From: Paractinoplanes ovalisporus
GTDB taxonomy: Bacteria > Actinomycetota > Actinomycetes > Mycobacteriales > Micromonosporaceae
DNA length: 64,000 nucleotides
Assembly (NCBI RefSeq): GCF_016834655.1
Contig: NZ_JAENHP010000013.1
Coordinates: forward strand, 62,001 to 126,000
Direction: 5' to 3'
How positions within the stretch are numbered: the stretch's first letter is position 1; the number at the start of each line of letters is the position of its first letter. The translations under genes were made by a program, and so were the position numbers. A model generated the notes under the pieces. The model saw only the letters and a list, made by a program, of their open reading frames with translations. It had not been told where the DNA came from and did not search any database. This document shows positions 15,507 through 24,655 of the stretch, one piece after another.

Positions 15507-16901
15507 GTGTCTTCACACCGCGAGGCTCCCGAGATCAGCAAGGATCCGGTCGCCGACAGCTCCGATCTCTACGCGTTCGTCAGCCCGGACGACCCGGACA
15601 CCGTGACGATCATCGCGAACTACGTCCCGCTGCAGCTCCCGGCCAGCGGCCCGAACTTCTTCGAGTTCGGCGACGACGTGCTCTACGAGATCCACATCGA
15701 CTCCAACGGGGACGCGCGCCCCGACCTGACCTATCAGTTCCGGTTCCGCACCGAGCTGCGCAACGACAAGACGTTCCTCTACAACACCGGCCCCATCGAC
15801 TCGCTCGACAGCGAGAACTGGAACCGCCGGCAGTTCTTCTCGGTCACCAAGGTCGACTCGTACGGCAAGAGCACCGTGCTGGCCAAGAAGCTGCCCTGCC
15901 CGCCGTGCAACGTCGGCAAGCTGTCCATCCCCGACTACGACGGGCTGGCCGCCGACGCCGTGGCCAAGCTGAAGTCGGGTGAGAAGGTCTTCGCCGGTCA
16001 GCGCGCCGACGCGTTCTTCGTCGACCTGGGTGCGATCTTCGACCTGGGCACGCTGCGCCCCTTCCAGGACAAGCACCTGGTCGGGCAGACGCTGTTCAAC
16101 TACGCCGGCAAGGCCGTCAACGCCACCGACAAGCTGAACGTGCACAGCATCGCGATTCAAGTGCCGCTTGCTTCCGTACGCCGTGACGGCAAGAAGAAGG
16201 TGCGCGGGCGCGACCCCGAGGCCGTCATCGGCGTCTGGACCTCCGCGAGCCGCCGCCAGGTGCAGGTCCGCAACGGCGACAAGAAGAACGACGACGTCGT
16301 GGTCGGCCCGCAGGTGCAGGTGTCCCGCCTCGGCAACCCGCTGTTCAACGAGGTCATCGTGCCGATGGCCGAGAAGGACAAATGGAACAGCCTCTCCCCG
16401 GCCGAGGACAAGCGCTTCGCCCAGTTCGTCGAGAAGCCCGAGCTGCAGACGCTGCTGCCGGTGCTCTACCCGGGCCTGTTCGACAACCTGGCCGCCCGTG
16501 ACAAGAAGGGCAAGGCCCGCGCCGACCTCGTCGCGATCCTGCTGACCGGCATCCCGGACGGCATCATCGAGAACTTCCAGAACAACACCGGCGAGGTGCA
16601 GGCCGACATGCTGCGGCTCAACACCGCGATCCCGCCGTCGAAGGAGCCGAACAAGTTCGGTGTGGTCGGCGGTGACCTGGCCGGCTTCCCGAACGGCCGC
16701 CGGATCGCCGACGACGTCGTCTCGATCTCGATCCGGGCCATCGCCGGCGTGACGCTGCCGCTGGTCGAGAAGGACTTCGAGCCGGACGCCGCGGCCGCGC
16801 TGGTCGAGCAGGGCCTCAGCATCAAGGACGCCAGCGCCGGCCTGCTCAAGAAGTTCCCCTACCTCGGCACCCCCTTCGACGGATTCGGTAACCCCTCATG
16901 A
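15507..16901 (+). CDS. DUF4331 family protein
   Basis: A 464-residue protein with the family features SSHREAPEISKDPVADSSDLYAFVS, then VTIIANYVPLQLPASGPNFFEFGDDVLYEIHIDSNGD, and GRRIADDVVSISIRAIAG near the C-terminus. The molecular function of the family is not known to me. No signal peptide precedes the first motif, unlike many exported relatives. Second gene of a three-gene operon: GTG start 14 bases after the small protein, stop overlapping the next ATG (ATGA). Confidence 0.88.
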   Translation: MSSHREAPEISKDPVADSSDLYAFVSPDDPDTVTIIANYVPLQLPASGPNFFEFGDDVLYEIHIDSNGDARPDLTYQFRFRTELRNDKTFLYNTGPIDSLDSENWNRRQFFSVTKVDSYGKSTVLAKKLPCPPCNVGKLSIPDYDGLAADAVAKLKSGEKVFAGQRADAFFVDLGAIFDLGTLRPFQDKHLVGQTLFNYAGKAVNATDKLNVHSIAIQVPLASVRRDGKKKVRGRDPEAVIGVWTSASRRQVQVRNGDKKNDDVVVGPQVQVSRLGNPLFNEVIVPMAEKDKWNSLSPAEDKRFAQFVEKPELQTLLPVLYPGLFDNLAARDKKGKARADLVAILLTGIPDGIIENFQNNTGEVQADMLRLNTAIPPSKEPNKFGVVGGDLAGFPNGRRIADDVVSISIRAIAGVTLPLVEKDFEPDAAAALVEQGLSIKDASAGLLKKFPYLGTPFDGFGNPS

Positions 16902-17281
16902 CGACCCCCACGCACGAGCAAACCCACACCCACAAGCACGAGCACGAGAGCCCGTCCTGGCACAGCATGACCCCGAGCGGTCAGGGCACGGTGATGCTCA
17001 ACATCGGCAACGGCATCGGCGCGCTGATCATCAACACCCCGGGCCGGATGCACGGCCGCGAGATCGAGGTCAGCCCGGTCGACGACCCGGCCCGGCGTAC
17101 GCACGCGGCCGTCCGCGCCCGCTACGTGTGGGGCGGCGTCTGCTACAGCGTCGTGCTCGACAGCCTGCCCGAGGGCCGTTACACCGTCTGGGACAACCCG
17201 GTCACGCCGCTCGGCGAGGTCGACGTGCCCAGCGGCGGCGTCGCCGATTTCACCTGGCCGGTGGCTGCCGCCGTCGCCTGA
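16898..17281 (+). CDS. His-rich N-terminus protein, unknown function
   Basis: A 127-residue protein whose first 25 residues are His-rich (THEQTHTHKHEHES), a likely metal-binding segment. A beta-rich domain follows (GTVMLNIGNGIGALIINTPGRMHGREIEV, and ARYVWGGVCYSVVLDSLPEGRYTVW) that looks like the phospholipase-associated domain of actinobacterial proteins. Its ATG overlaps the DUF4331 stop, so it is translationally coupled. A metal-related role for the operon is inferred from the His cluster. Confidence 0.8.
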   Translation: MTTPTHEQTHTHKHEHESPSWHSMTPSGQGTVMLNIGNGIGALIINTPGRMHGREIEVSPVDDPARRTHAAVRARYVWGGVCYSVVLDSLPEGRYTVWDNPVTPLGEVDVPSGGVADFTWPVAAAVA

Positions 17282-17306
17282 AAGGTGCCTGCGCCCGTTC
17301 GGGTTC

Positions 17307-17471
17307 AGCGCCTGTTCCGCAGCTGAGGTGGGAGCGAGGCGCGGTCCAGATTTCGCCTGGTGGTGGCCCGTGGATGCCCGGTTCCAACACCGGGAGCCGG
17401 GCATCCACGGGACGCCGCCAAGGGGAATCTGGGCCTCGACGCAGCCCCGCCTCAGCTGCGGAACAGGCGCT
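17307..17471. repeat. 165-bp palindromic (MITE-like or hairpin) intergenic element
   Basis: The ends are perfect 22-base inverted repeats (17307-17328 and 17450-17471, beginning AGCGCCTGTTCCGCAGC). Inside is a second perfect 15-bp stem (17367-17381 with 17397-17411). The arms pair along almost their whole length with some mismatches. No open reading frame is evident within. It separates the His-rich protein gene from the AraC gene 12 bases downstream. No clear target-site duplication is seen. Confidence 0.85.
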
Positions 17472-17483
17472 AGGCTGGACGCC

Positions 17484-18482
17484 ATGGTTGGCGGCCAGCA
17501 GACCCGACCGGACGCGTCCGCCCGATTCTCGCTCGCCACGACCGATGTGGACGAGGCCAGGGCGTTCTGCCGTCGCATGTTCTACGGTCCCCTGCGGGTG
17601 AACCCGGTCGGTGACCGGTCCGGGTTCGCCTTCCGGGGTGACGTCGTCGAGCTGGGCCCGATCACGGTCGGCGAGATCAGCTACGGCAGCGACATCCACG
17701 TCGCGATCGCCGACCTCGAGACGTCGTACCACGTGCTGGCGCCGCTGAGCGGGATGTTGCGTTCACGGCACCGCGGCACCACCGTGCTGGCCGACCCGAC
17801 GCGGGCCGCGGTCTTTCGCCCGATCGGCGACATCGACCTCGAGTGGCCGGGCAGCTGCCGCCTGCTCAGCGTGAAGGTCGAGCGGAGCGCCCTCGAACGT
17901 GAGCTCGACGCCGCCCTCGATCAGCAGGTCGTCACGCCGCTGCTGCTGGGCGGCAGCTTCAATCTGGTCGACGCCCCCGGTCGTACGTGGGTCGCCCTGG
18001 TCCGCCTGCTCTTCGGCGAGCTGCGGCGGGGCGACGGCCTCTCCGCTCAGCCGCGTATGGCCGGCCGCTGGCGCGACATGGTGGTCAGCGGGCTGGCCCT
18101 GACGGTCGAGCACCCGTACGGCGAGGAGCCGGCCGGAATGCAGGGACCGAACCGCCCCCGTACGGTGAAACGCACGCTCGACGCCATGCACGCCGAGCCG
18201 TGGCGCCCGTTCACCGCGGCCGACCTCGCGGCCGTCGCCGGGGTGGGCGTCCGCGTGCTGCAGGAGTCGTTCCGGCAGCACGTCGGCATGTCGCCGCTGA
18301 CCTATCTGCGCCGATTACGCCTCGACGGGGTGCACGCCGAGTTGTCGCGGTCGGACCCGTGGCAGGTGAACGTGTCCGAGGTGGCGTACCGCTGGGGTTT
18401 CACCCACCTCGGACGGTTCGCCGGGGCCTACCGCGACCGTTACGGCGTCTCCCCGTCGCAGACGCTGCGGGACCGGCGCTAG
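17484..18482 (+). CDS. AraC-family regulator with AraC_binding_2-like N-terminal domain
   Basis: A 332-residue regulator. Residues about 15-210 form the sensing domain seen in actinobacterial AraC proteins (FSLATTDVDEARAFCRRMFYGP... through YHVLAPLSGMLRSRHRGT). The C-terminal about 100 residues hold the double HTH (FTAADLAAVAGVGVRVLQESF; VSEVAYRWGFTHLGRFAGAY; GVSPSQTL). The ATG at 17484 follows the palindromic element directly, so that element lies in its leader. There is a rare TTA codon at 18315. The target genes are not evident. Confidence 0.88.
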   Translation: MVGGQQTRPDASARFSLATTDVDEARAFCRRMFYGPLRVNPVGDRSGFAFRGDVVELGPITVGEISYGSDIHVAIADLETSYHVLAPLSGMLRSRHRGTTVLADPTRAAVFRPIGDIDLEWPGSCRLLSVKVERSALERELDAALDQQVVTPLLLGGSFNLVDAPGRTWVALVRLLFGELRRGDGLSAQPRMAGRWRDMVVSGLALTVEHPYGEEPAGMQGPNRPRTVKRTLDAMHAEPWRPFTAADLAAVAGVGVRVLQESFRQHVGMSPLTYLRRLRLDGVHAELSRSDPWQVNVSEVAYRWGFTHLGRFAGAYRDRYGVSPSQTLRDRR

Positions 18483-18488
18483 AAGCGC

Positions 18489-19721
18489 CTAGAGCTCCAC
18501 CCTCTGGCCCTTGCCGATGACGACCACCCCGTTGTCCGAGACCGTGTAGAGCTTCCGGTCGCGGTCGAGGTCGACGCCGATCTGCGCGCCCTCCGGGATG
18601 ACCACGTTCTTGTCGATGATCGCGTTGCGGACGACCGCGCGCCGGCCGACCGACACGCCCTCCATCAGCACCGCGCCCTCGACGTGGGCCCACGAGTTGA
18701 CCCGGACGTTCGGGGAGATCACTGAGCGTTCGACCAGCGAGCCGGAGACCACGACACCGGGCGAGATCATCGACTCGATCGCGCGGCCCTGGCGGTCGTC
18801 GTAGCCGTGCACGAACTTCGCCGGCGGCCACGAGCCGTAATTGGTGAAGATCGGCCAGTCGTGGTTGTACAGGTTGAAGATCGGCTCGGTGGCGATGAGG
18901 TCCATGTGGGCCTCGTAGAACGAGTCGAGCGTTCCCACGTCACGCCAGTATCCGCGGTCGCGCTCGTTGCTGCCCAGCACCTCGTTGTCGCGGAAGTCGT
19001 AGACGTTCGCCTCACCGCGCTCGACGAGCATGGGGATGATGTTGCCGCCCATGTCGTGCTTGCTGTCGGGGTCCTGCGCGTCCTTGGTGACGGCCTCGCA
19101 GAGCGCCCGGGTGGTGAAGACGTAGTTGCCCATCGACGCGTAGATCTCGTCGGGCGCGTCGGGCAGGCCGTCGACCTCGCGCGGCTTCTCGCGGAAGGCC
19201 TTGATCCGCTTGCCGTCCTCGGCCACGTCGATGACGCCGAACTGGTCGGACATCGACTTGGGCTGCCGGATGCCGGCCACCGTGACCGCGGCGCCCGAGG
19301 CGATGTGGTCGTTGACCATCTGCTTCGGGTCCATGCGGTAGATGTGGTCGGCGCCGAACACGATCACGTAGTCGGGGGACTCGTCGTTGATCAGGTTGAG
19401 GCTCTGGTAGATGGCGTCGGCCGAGCCGGCGAACCATCGGGGGCCGAGCCGCTGCTGGGCCGGCACGGGCGTGACGTAATTGCCGAGCAGGGTCGACATG
19501 CGCCACGTCTTGGAGATGTGCCGGTCGAGCGAATGGGATTTGTACTGGGTCAGGACGACCATCTTGAGATAACCGCCGTTGGCAAGATTCGACAGCACGA
19601 AGTCGATCATGCGATAGATGCCGCCGAACGGGACACCGGGCTTGGCCCTGTCCGCCGTCAGGGGCATCAGGCGCTTACCTTCTCCACCGGCCAGAACGAT
19701 CGCAAGCACCTTGACAGCCAT
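18489..19721 (-). CDS. glgC: glucose-1-phosphate adenylyltransferase
   Basis: A 410-residue ADP-glucose pyrophosphorylase that makes ADP-glucose from ATP and glucose-1-phosphate for glycogen and maltose-1-phosphate synthesis. The nucleotidyltransferase domain has LAGGEGKRLMPLTADRAKPGVPFGG, and FGADHIYRMDP carries the catalytic aspartate region. The C-terminal left-handed beta-helix is visible as hexad repeats (VISPNVRVNSWAHVEGAVLM). Length matches GlgC. It is divergent from the glgM/glgA-type gene at 19857, a common actinobacterial arrangement. Confidence 0.96.
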   Translation of the reverse strand: MAVKVLAIVLAGGEGKRLMPLTADRAKPGVPFGGIYRMIDFVLSNLANGGYLKMVVLTQYKSHSLDRHISKTWRMSTLLGNYVTPVPAQQRLGPRWFAGSADAIYQSLNLINDESPDYVIVFGADHIYRMDPKQMVNDHIASGAAVTVAGIRQPKSMSDQFGVIDVAEDGKRIKAFREKPREVDGLPDAPDEIYASMGNYVFTTRALCEAVTKDAQDPDSKHDMGGNIIPMLVERGEANVYDFRDNEVLGSNERDRGYWRDVGTLDSFYEAHMDLIATEPIFNLYNHDWPIFTNYGSWPPAKFVHGYDDRQGRAIESMISPGVVVSGSLVERSVISPNVRVNSWAHVEGAVLMEGVSVGRRAVVRNAIIDKNVVIPEGAQIGVDLDRDRKLYTVSDNGVVVIGKGQRVEL

Positions 19722-19856
19722 GGAAGGACGCTAACTTTCCGCCAGCCGGAGCGCCAGCCGAAGAAGGGAACTCGCCGTGGTCTTCCCGGCGACGCACAGG
19801 GTAACTGATCTTGATCCCCGAGCGCGAGACTCCCGATCAAGGATTAGGCTGCGGGC

Positions 19857-21056
19857 GTGGCCGAACAATTGCGCGTTGACCTCATCACCCGCGAATATCC
19901 GCCGGAGGTGTACGGCGGCGCCGGCGTCCACCTGGAATACCTGACGCGCGATCTGCGCAATCTCGCCGACGTACGGGTGCACTGTTTCGGTGCACCCCGC
20001 GACGAGCCGGGCGTAACGGCCTATCCGGAACCGGCCGAACTGGCCGGGGCGAACGCCGCGCTGCGCACCATGGGCGTCGACCTCGAGATCGCCGCGGGCG
20101 CCGAGGGCACCGACGTCGTGCACAGTCACACCTGGTACGCGAACTTCGCCGGGCACACCGCCAAGCTGCTGTACGGCGTCCCGCACGTCGTCACCACGCA
20201 CAGTCTCGAGCCGCTGCGGCCGTGGAAGGCCGAGCAGCTGGGCGGCGGTTACGCGCTGTCGTCGTTCTGCGAGCGGGTGGCCATCGAGAACGCCGACGCG
20301 GTCATCGCCGTCTCGGCCGGCATGAAGCGCGACGTGCTCACGGCGTACCCCTCGGTCGACCCCGACAAGATCCAGGTCGTCTACAACGGCATCGACACCT
20401 CGCTCTACACCCCCGACCGGGGCACCGACGTGATCGAGCGGCTGGGCATCGACCTGGGCCGCCCGAGCGTCGTCTTCGTCGGCCGGATCACCCGCCAGAA
20501 GGGCCTGCCCTACCTGCTCAAGGCGTGCCGGTCGCTGCCGCCCGAGACCCAGATCGTGCTGCTGGCCGGGGCGCCCGACACCAAGGAGATCGCGGCCGAG
20601 GTCGAGGCGCTGGCCGACGAGCTGCGCGCCGCCCGCGACGAGCACGGCGTGATCTGGGTGCAGGAGATGCTCCCCAAGCACGAGGTCATCCAGGTTCTCA
20701 CCCACGCGACTGTGTTCGTCTGTCCCTCGATCTATGAACCTATGGGCATCGTGAACCTCGAAGCCATGGCCTGCGAGACCGCCGTGGTGGCGACCGCGAC
20801 CGGCGGCATCCCCGAGGTGGTGGCCGACGGCGAGACCGGCCTGCTCGTGCCGATCGAGCAGGTGCAGGACGGCACCGGCACCCCGGTCGACCCCGACAAG
20901 TTCGTCGCCGACCTGGCGGCCACGATGACCGAGCTCGTCCGCGACCCCGAGCGGGCCCGCACGATGGGGCTGGCCGGGCGCCGGCGCGCGGTCGACAAGT
21001 TCAGCTGGGCCCGGATCGCGGAGGAGACGCTCGCGGTCTACCGCACTGTTCTCTGA
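19857..21056 (+). CDS. glgM: GT4 glycogen synthase / alpha-maltose-1-phosphate synthase
   Basis: A 399-residue retaining glycosyltransferase. The donor loop is seen at the N-terminus (YPPEVYGGAGVHLEYL), and the C-terminal Rossmann domain contains GRITRQKGLPYLL and PSIYEPMGIVNLEAMAC, with the E-x7-E-type motif. The actinobacterial form of this family uses ADP-glucose to build alpha-maltose-1-phosphate (GlgM) and has often been named glgA; the sequence alone does not separate the two names. GTG start. It is divergent from glgC with 135 bases between the starts. Confidence 0.9.
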   Translation: MAEQLRVDLITREYPPEVYGGAGVHLEYLTRDLRNLADVRVHCFGAPRDEPGVTAYPEPAELAGANAALRTMGVDLEIAAGAEGTDVVHSHTWYANFAGHTAKLLYGVPHVVTTHSLEPLRPWKAEQLGGGYALSSFCERVAIENADAVIAVSAGMKRDVLTAYPSVDPDKIQVVYNGIDTSLYTPDRGTDVIERLGIDLGRPSVVFVGRITRQKGLPYLLKACRSLPPETQIVLLAGAPDTKEIAAEVEALADELRAARDEHGVIWVQEMLPKHEVIQVLTHATVFVCPSIYEPMGIVNLEAMACETAVVATATGGIPEVVADGETGLLVPIEQVQDGTGTPVDPDKFVADLAATMTELVRDPERARTMGLAGRRRAVDKFSWARIAEETLAVYRTVL

Positions 21057-21057
21057 C

Positions 21058-21081
21058 GTCCGGGCGCGCAAGCGCCCGGAC
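21058..21081 (+). terminator. hairpin after glgM
   Basis: A perfect 10-bp stem (GTCCGGGCGC / GCGCCCGGAC) with a GCAA tetraloop lies directly after the stop codon. There is no T-run, so termination efficiency is uncertain. Confidence 0.6.
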
Positions 21082-21098
21082 AGGGCACACTGGTCCCC

Positions 21099-22712
21099 AT
21101 GCTCCGCCTCCCCCGCCCACCCGTGAAGCTGACTCTCACCCTCGCCGCGGTGCTGTTCGCGACGTCGGTTCTCGGCATCGGGCTGCTGCGAGCGGCCACC
21201 TACACTCCCACCCCGGCCGCCGGCGCGCCCTGGCCGTCCACGTCGGTGCCCCCGACCGGAACGCCGGGCAAGTGCGGCACGGTGCCGGTGAAGGCGGCTC
21301 GTGAGCTGCGCGGCATGTGGCTCACCACGGTGACCAACATCGACTTCCCGAGCAAGCGGGGCCTGACCCAGGCCCAGGTGAAGGCGGAGTACCAGCGCTG
21401 GCTCGACCTGGCCGTGGCCCAGCGCCACAACGCGATCTTCGTACACGTCCGGCCCAGCGGAGACGCGTTCTGGCCCTCGGCGTACGCGCCCTGGTCGGAA
21501 TGGCTGACCGGCAAGCGCGACGGCAAGTCGCCGGGCTGGGACCCGATGGACTACATGGTCAAGGAGGCCCACGCCCGCAACCTCGAGTTCCACGCGTGGT
21601 TCAACCCCTACCGCGGGACCCAGCCCGGCCCGGTCGGCCCCGGCGCCGACTTCGCCAAGCTCGCGCCCAACCACCCGCTGCTCGCGCACCGCGACTGGGC
21701 GATCTCCTATCCCAAGGGCGACACCGCGCGGCTCTACTTCGACCCGGGCATCCCCGAGGCCCGCAAGTTCGTCGAGGACTCGATGCTCGAGGCGGTGCAG
21801 AAGTACGACGTCGACGGCGTGCACTTCGACGACTTCTTCTACCCGTACCCGAAAGCCGGCGAAGACTTCCCCGACAACGCCAGCTACGCGAAATACGGCG
21901 CCGGCAAGGCCCGGGCCCAGTGGCGGCGCGACAACGTCGACACGCTGGTCCGCGAGATGGACGAGCGGATCAAGGCGATGAAGCCGTGGGTGAAGTTCGG
22001 GATCAGCCCGTTCGGCATCTGGCGCAACTACGCCAACGACCCCGACGGTTCGCAGAGCCGGGGCCTGGAGTCGTACGACGCCATCTACGCCGACACCCGC
22101 AAGTGGGTGCAGCAGGGCTGGCTCGACTACATCGTGCCCCAGCTGTACTGGACGATCGGCTTCGCCAAGGCCGACTACGCGAAGCTGCTGCCCTGGTGGA
22201 CCGCGCTCACCAAGGGCACGAACGTGCAGCTCTACATCGGCATGGCCGACTACCGCATCGGCGAGGAGGGCGCGTGGAGCGACCCGGCCCAGCTCGACCG
22301 GCAGATGGTGCTCAACGACCAGGCCGGCGTGCAGGGGCAGGTGCACTTCAGCGCCAAGCAGATCCGGGCCGACCGGCTCGGGGCGGTCACCCGTTACCGC
22401 GACAAGCACTACGCCTCCCCCGCGCTGCTGCCCCGCATGGCCCGCCTGCCCGCCGCCCCGCCGCAGGCAGCCCGCCTGGTCTCGGCGACCCGCTTCGACA
22501 AGGGCGTCCGGTTCCAGGCCGAGGCCGCGGGCGCGACGAGCTGGGCCCTCTACCGGGTCGCGGGCGCCTCGGCGGCGCTGGTCGCCACCGGACGGGCCGG
22601 AGCCGAGGTGGTCGACCCGGCGCCGCCGGCGGGCCCGGTGACGTACTGCCTCAGCGGCCTGGACCGTTCCGGCAACGAGGGACCGGTCAGCAAGCCGCTC
22701 ACGACGTCCTGA
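21099..22712 (+). CDS. secreted GHL10-type glycoside hydrolase-like protein
   Basis: A 537-residue exported protein with an N-terminal signal or anchor (LTLTLAAVLFATSVLGIGLL). The core is the glycosyl-hydrolase-like 10 (DUF187) barrel: RELRGMWLTTVTNIDFPS, AIFVHVRPSGDAFWPS, GRNLEFHAWFNPYR-like (NLEFHAWFNPYRG), VDGVHFDDFFYPYP and GISPFGIWRN. Related proteins include bacillus YngK. The acidic residues in HFDDFFYPY and FNPYR are the expected active-site area. The C-terminal about 90 residues look like a fibronectin-type module. Substrate unknown; cell-wall or extracellular glycans are likely for this family. It overlaps the convergent SDR gene by 14 bases. Confidence 0.87.
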   Translation: MLRLPRPPVKLTLTLAAVLFATSVLGIGLLRAATYTPTPAAGAPWPSTSVPPTGTPGKCGTVPVKAARELRGMWLTTVTNIDFPSKRGLTQAQVKAEYQRWLDLAVAQRHNAIFVHVRPSGDAFWPSAYAPWSEWLTGKRDGKSPGWDPMDYMVKEAHARNLEFHAWFNPYRGTQPGPVGPGADFAKLAPNHPLLAHRDWAISYPKGDTARLYFDPGIPEARKFVEDSMLEAVQKYDVDGVHFDDFFYPYPKAGEDFPDNASYAKYGAGKARAQWRRDNVDTLVREMDERIKAMKPWVKFGISPFGIWRNYANDPDGSQSRGLESYDAIYADTRKWVQQGWLDYIVPQLYWTIGFAKADYAKLLPWWTALTKGTNVQLYIGMADYRIGEEGAWSDPAQLDRQMVLNDQAGVQGQVHFSAKQIRADRLGAVTRYRDKHYASPALLPRMARLPAAPPQAARLVSATRFDKGVRFQAEAAGATSWALYRVAGASAALVATGRAGAEVVDPAPPAGPVTYCLSGLDRSGNEGPVSKPLTTS

Positions 22713-23562
22713 CGGCCCGCTCGGCCAGCTCCCACAGCCGGTCGGCGGCGGCCGGGTCGACCGACCACTCGGCGACGCCGGTCATCGGTTCGGGGCCGCC
22801 GGCGACCACCTCGGCCGCCTGGTTGTCCTCGTCGAAGTAGCGGCCGGTGACGCCCGTGAGCAGCGGCGACGCGGCCAGCATGACCTCACCGGCGGCGCCC
22901 TGCTCGGGGGTCTTGTATCCCTCGGGGTGGATCAGATCGCCGTTGTCGTCCATCGCGCCGAGCGCCCGCATGGTCGCGGCGTCGATGTGGCGTTGCAGGT
23001 TGGTGTGGACGCGGCCGGGGTTGACGGCGTTCGCGGTGACCTCGGGCCGGCGGCGGGCGATCGCGACGGCGAGCAGCACCTCGGCCGCCTTGGACTGGCT
23101 GTAGGCGGTCCACGGGTCGTACGGGCGCCGCTCGAAATGCGGGTCGTCGAAGTCGACGCCGGCCCGCAGCTGGGCGCCGGAGCTGACGACGACGATGCGG
23201 GCGCCGGCGCGCAGCCGGTCGCGCCGGCCGGTGATCAACGCGAAGTGGCCGAGGAAGTTCGTAGCCAGCTGCAACTCCCAGCCGATCGGGGTGAGGCGGC
23301 GCTCGGGGACGGCCATGACGCCCGCGTTGGCGATGATCACGTCAAGATCCTTCTCCCCGTACGCCTTCACCTGCGCGAGGTCGGCCAGATCGAGCTCGGC
23401 CCGGGAGGGGGTGACGACCTCGGCCCCGGCGTCGCGCAACGCCTCGGCGGCGGCCCGGCCGAGACCGGAGGTGCCGCCGGTGATCAGGATGCGCCGGCCG
23501 GTGAGGTCGACTCCGGCGAGCACGTCGGCGGCGGTGGAACGGGCGGTGAACGGAAAGGTCAT
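22699..23562 (-). CDS. short-chain dehydrogenase/reductase
   Basis: A 287-residue classical SDR. The NAD(P) motif is RRILITGGTSGLGRAAAEAL, the structural NNAG equivalent is VIIANAGVMA, and the catalytic set is Ser in VVVSSGAQL plus YSQSK (Tyr and Lys). The sequence resembles the light-dependent protochlorophyllide-reductase-like SDRs that act on small carbonyl compounds. It is divergent from an AraC-type regulator, which probably controls it. Substrate unknown. Confidence 0.92.
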   Translation of the reverse strand: MTFPFTARSTAADVLAGVDLTGRRILITGGTSGLGRAAAEALRDAGAEVVTPSRAELDLADLAQVKAYGEKDLDVIIANAGVMAVPERRLTPIGWELQLATNFLGHFALITGRRDRLRAGARIVVVSSGAQLRAGVDFDDPHFERRPYDPWTAYSQSKAAEVLLAVAIARRRPEVTANAVNPGRVHTNLQRHIDAATMRALGAMDDNGDLIHPEGYKTPEQGAAGEVMLAASPLLTGVTGRYFDEDNQAAEVVAGGPEPMTGVAEWSVDPAAADRLWELAERAVRTS

Positions 23563-23621
23563 GGCTTCATCGTGCGCCGGGAATGCTGGACGATGAATGC
23601 TTGAAGGTCCAGGATAGTTGC

Positions 23622-24566
23622 GTGAACGTCCACAACGATCCCCTCGAGGATGTCCTGACGCTCGTCGGCACGAGCAGCAGCCTCTCCGCGGGACTCGTGG
23701 CGGGTGGCGACTGGGCGGTCTCGTTCGCGCCGGCGGCGGCGGTCAAGTTCAACGCCGTACGGAAGGGGAACTGTCTTCTGCTGGTCGAGGACAAGGTCTA
23801 TCCGCTCGCGCCCGGCGACTGTTTCCTGCTGACCCGGCCGGTGGCGTTCACGCTGGCCAGCGACCTGACCCTCCCCACGATCCCGGCCGGGGTGATCTTC
23901 GCCGACGGGCTCGGGCGGGCCGGCTCGGGCGACGACGTCCATCTGATCGGCGGGCGGTTCGACTTCGGCGAACGCGCCCAGGAGCTGCTGCTCGACGCGC
24001 TGCCGCCGGTGGTGCACGTGCCGGGCGAGACGGCGGGCGCGGTGCGGTGGGCGCTCGGCCAGATCGAGGCCGAGCAGCGTGACCGGCCCCTGGCGTCGAC
24101 CCTGGTCACCGAGCATCTGGCCCTGATCATGCTGATCCACGTGCTGCGGGCGCACCTGGCCTCGAGCGCGCCGCCGGCGGGGTGGCTGGCCGGCCTCTCC
24201 GACCCGGTGGTCGCGCCGGTGCTGCGGGCGATGCACGCGAGACCCGCGTACGCCTGGACGGTGGCCGAGCTGGCGACGGTGGCCGCGGTGTCCCGCTCGA
24301 CGCTGGCCGCCCGGTTCCGCCGGGTCGTCGGCCAGGGCACCCTCGACTATCTGACCCGCTGGCGGATCGAGCTGGCGGCGGCCCGTCTGCGCCGGGGTGA
24401 CGACACCGTGGCGGCGATCGCCCGGGAGGTCGGCTATGCCTCGGAGAGCGCGCTGAGCAACGCCTTCAAACGGGTGACCGGGCGTTCGCCCCGCGCGTAC
24501 CGGAACGCTTTCTCACCATCGCTCGCGGCACAGCGGGCGAGCAGGTCCGGATTCGCAGCGGGGTGA
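23622..24566 (+). CDS. AraC-family regulator with cupin_6 domain, divergent from the SDR
   Basis: A 314-residue regulator. The N-terminal domain (DPLEDVLTLVGTSSSLSAG, and GDWAVSF...NCLLLVEDKVYPLAPGDCFLL) is the AraC-associated cupin. The C-terminal end holds the double HTH (WTVAELATVAAVSRSTLAARFRRVVGQ; VAAIAREVGYASESALSNAFKRVTG). I placed the start at GTG 23622 because the domain begins immediately (VNVHNDPLEDVL); an ATG at 23583 would leave only 20 bases to the SDR start. A CTGGAC...GTCCAG inverted repeat at 23586-23612 is a possible operator for the pair. Confidence 0.88.
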   Translation: MNVHNDPLEDVLTLVGTSSSLSAGLVAGGDWAVSFAPAAAVKFNAVRKGNCLLLVEDKVYPLAPGDCFLLTRPVAFTLASDLTLPTIPAGVIFADGLGRAGSGDDVHLIGGRFDFGERAQELLLDALPPVVHVPGETAGAVRWALGQIEAEQRDRPLASTLVTEHLALIMLIHVLRAHLASSAPPAGWLAGLSDPVVAPVLRAMHARPAYAWTVAELATVAAVSRSTLAARFRRVVGQGTLDYLTRWRIELAAARLRRGDDTVAAIAREVGYASESALSNAFKRVTGRSPRAYRNAFSPSLAAQRASRSGFAAG

Positions 24567-24655
24567 CTGCCGACGGCCTCGTCCTCGAGTCGCGGCGCGG
24601 TGGGAGATCTCGTCCGGGGTCGCGGCGCGGCTGCCACGGCCGCGATGATGGGAAG

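Noticed and set aside
19731..22409. 892-residue minus-strand frame
   Set aside because: It lies antisense to glgM and the GHL10 gene, both well supported; composition is typical of a GC-rich shadow.
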